Of a stretch of 8,095 bases of DNA, positions 7,846-8,095 are shown piece after piece. The stretch comes from Planctomycetota bacterium. GTDB lineage: Bacteria; Planctomycetota; UBA1135; GCA-002686595. The position numbers and the translations under genes were made by a program. A model generated the notes under the pieces. It was not told the DNA's origin, did no database searches, and saw only the letters and a list, made by a program, of their open reading frames with translations. The stretch covers positions 1 to 8,095 of the forward strand of contig JADJQU010000030.1 in assembly GCA_016712565.1 (NCBI GenBank). The letters are read 5' to 3'. The number at the start of each line of letters is the position of its first letter. The stretch's first letter is position 1.

Positions 7846-8095
7846 GCCAACGCCGCACGATCGCCACCGACGGGGCCCCCAAGGCCATCGGTCCCTACAG
7901 CCAGGCCGTGGTCGCGGCGGGCCTCGTCCACTGCTCCGGCCAGATTGCGCTGGATCCGCGCACCGGCGAACTGCTCGCGGGTGACGTGCGCGCACAGGCC
8001 GAGCGCGTGCTCCGGAACCTGGAGGCCGTGCTCGGAGCCTCGGGCTCGAGCCTGGCCCAGGTCGTCAAATGCAACGTGTTCTCGTGGACATGGCC
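7842..8095 (+). CDS. ridA: RidA/YjgF/YER057c/UK114-family enamine/imine deaminase (3' part beyond window)
   Basis: RidA proteins hydrolyse reactive enamines and imines released by PLP enzymes, such as 2-aminoacrylate from serine or threonine dehydratases, and act in the cytoplasm as trimers. The visible 84 codons match the family: IATDGAPKAIGPYSQAV at the N-terminus, HCSGQIALDPRTGEL, then the helix QAERVLRNLEAVLGASGSSLAQVVK and the strand KCNVF. The catalytic Arg near residue 105 lies beyond the edge. The last bases read FSWTW in frame, while the family text FLVDMA appears if one C is restored near 8081, so a single-base deletion is likely. The ATG overlaps the coaD stop; a purine-rich GAAGAAGAAG about 11 nt upstream could serve as the ribosome site. 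Confidence 0.87.
   Translation, partial: MSQRRTIATDGAPKAIGPYSQAVVAAGLVHCSGQIALDPRTGELLAGDVRAQAERVLRNLEAVLGASGSSLAQVVKCNVFSWTW

Noticed and set aside
4190..8095. Programmed ribosomal frameshifting as the cause of the broken frames
   Set aside because: Too many events, in both directions, in four unrelated genes, with no shared slippery heptamer or downstream structure.

Overview
Very GC-rich bacterial DNA with tightly packed genes and no RNA genes, insertion sequences, integrases or CRISPR arrays that I can see. The best guess at origin is an uncultured environmental bacterium, probably Planctomycetota-like. That rests on base composition and on the secreted HEAT-repeat protein, whose N-terminal and C-terminal blocks resemble Planctomycetota proteins I recall. 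It is an inference and was not tested.

Layout. 1-677 (minus) is the 5' part of a 2,4-dienoyl-CoA-reductase-type SDR. 709-1218 (minus), 31 nt upstream of it, is a small two-helix membrane protein with a Pro/Glu-rich tail, probably in the same operon. 1219-1495 is a divergent intergenic region with a start-proximal promoter and GC hairpins. 1496-3049 (plus) is an intact PaaZ/BoxD-type aldehyde dehydrogenase. It converges on 3083-4446 (minus), a secreted HEAT/TPR protein, with a GC hairpin between the two stops. About 4534-7221 (minus) is a ComEC/Rec2-type DNA-uptake channel broken into several frames. 7332-7845 (plus) is coaD (phosphopantetheine adenylyltransferase), also frame-broken, followed through an ATGA overlap by ridA, which runs off the right edge.

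How the genes fit together. The left half handles acyl-CoA chemistry: the SDR reduces dienoyl- or enoyl-CoA, and the aldehyde dehydrogenase oxidises a CoA-linked semialdehyde. They are divergently transcribed and need not share a pathway. The right half is housekeeping: CoA synthesis, enamine/imine detoxification, and DNA uptake.

The strongest signal is technical or evolutionary, not a new system. From about 4190 to the right edge every recognisable gene is interrupted by indels: three in the HEAT gene, several in comEC, five frame changes within 100 nt of coaD, and one in ridA. The left 4 kb is clean. Because coaD is normally essential, uncorrected consensus errors are the most economical explanation. 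I found no convincing undescribed biological system. The most useful biological lead is a shared TGGTAGAWT extended -10 placed 9-11 nt before two start codons, which suggests near-leaderless transcripts.
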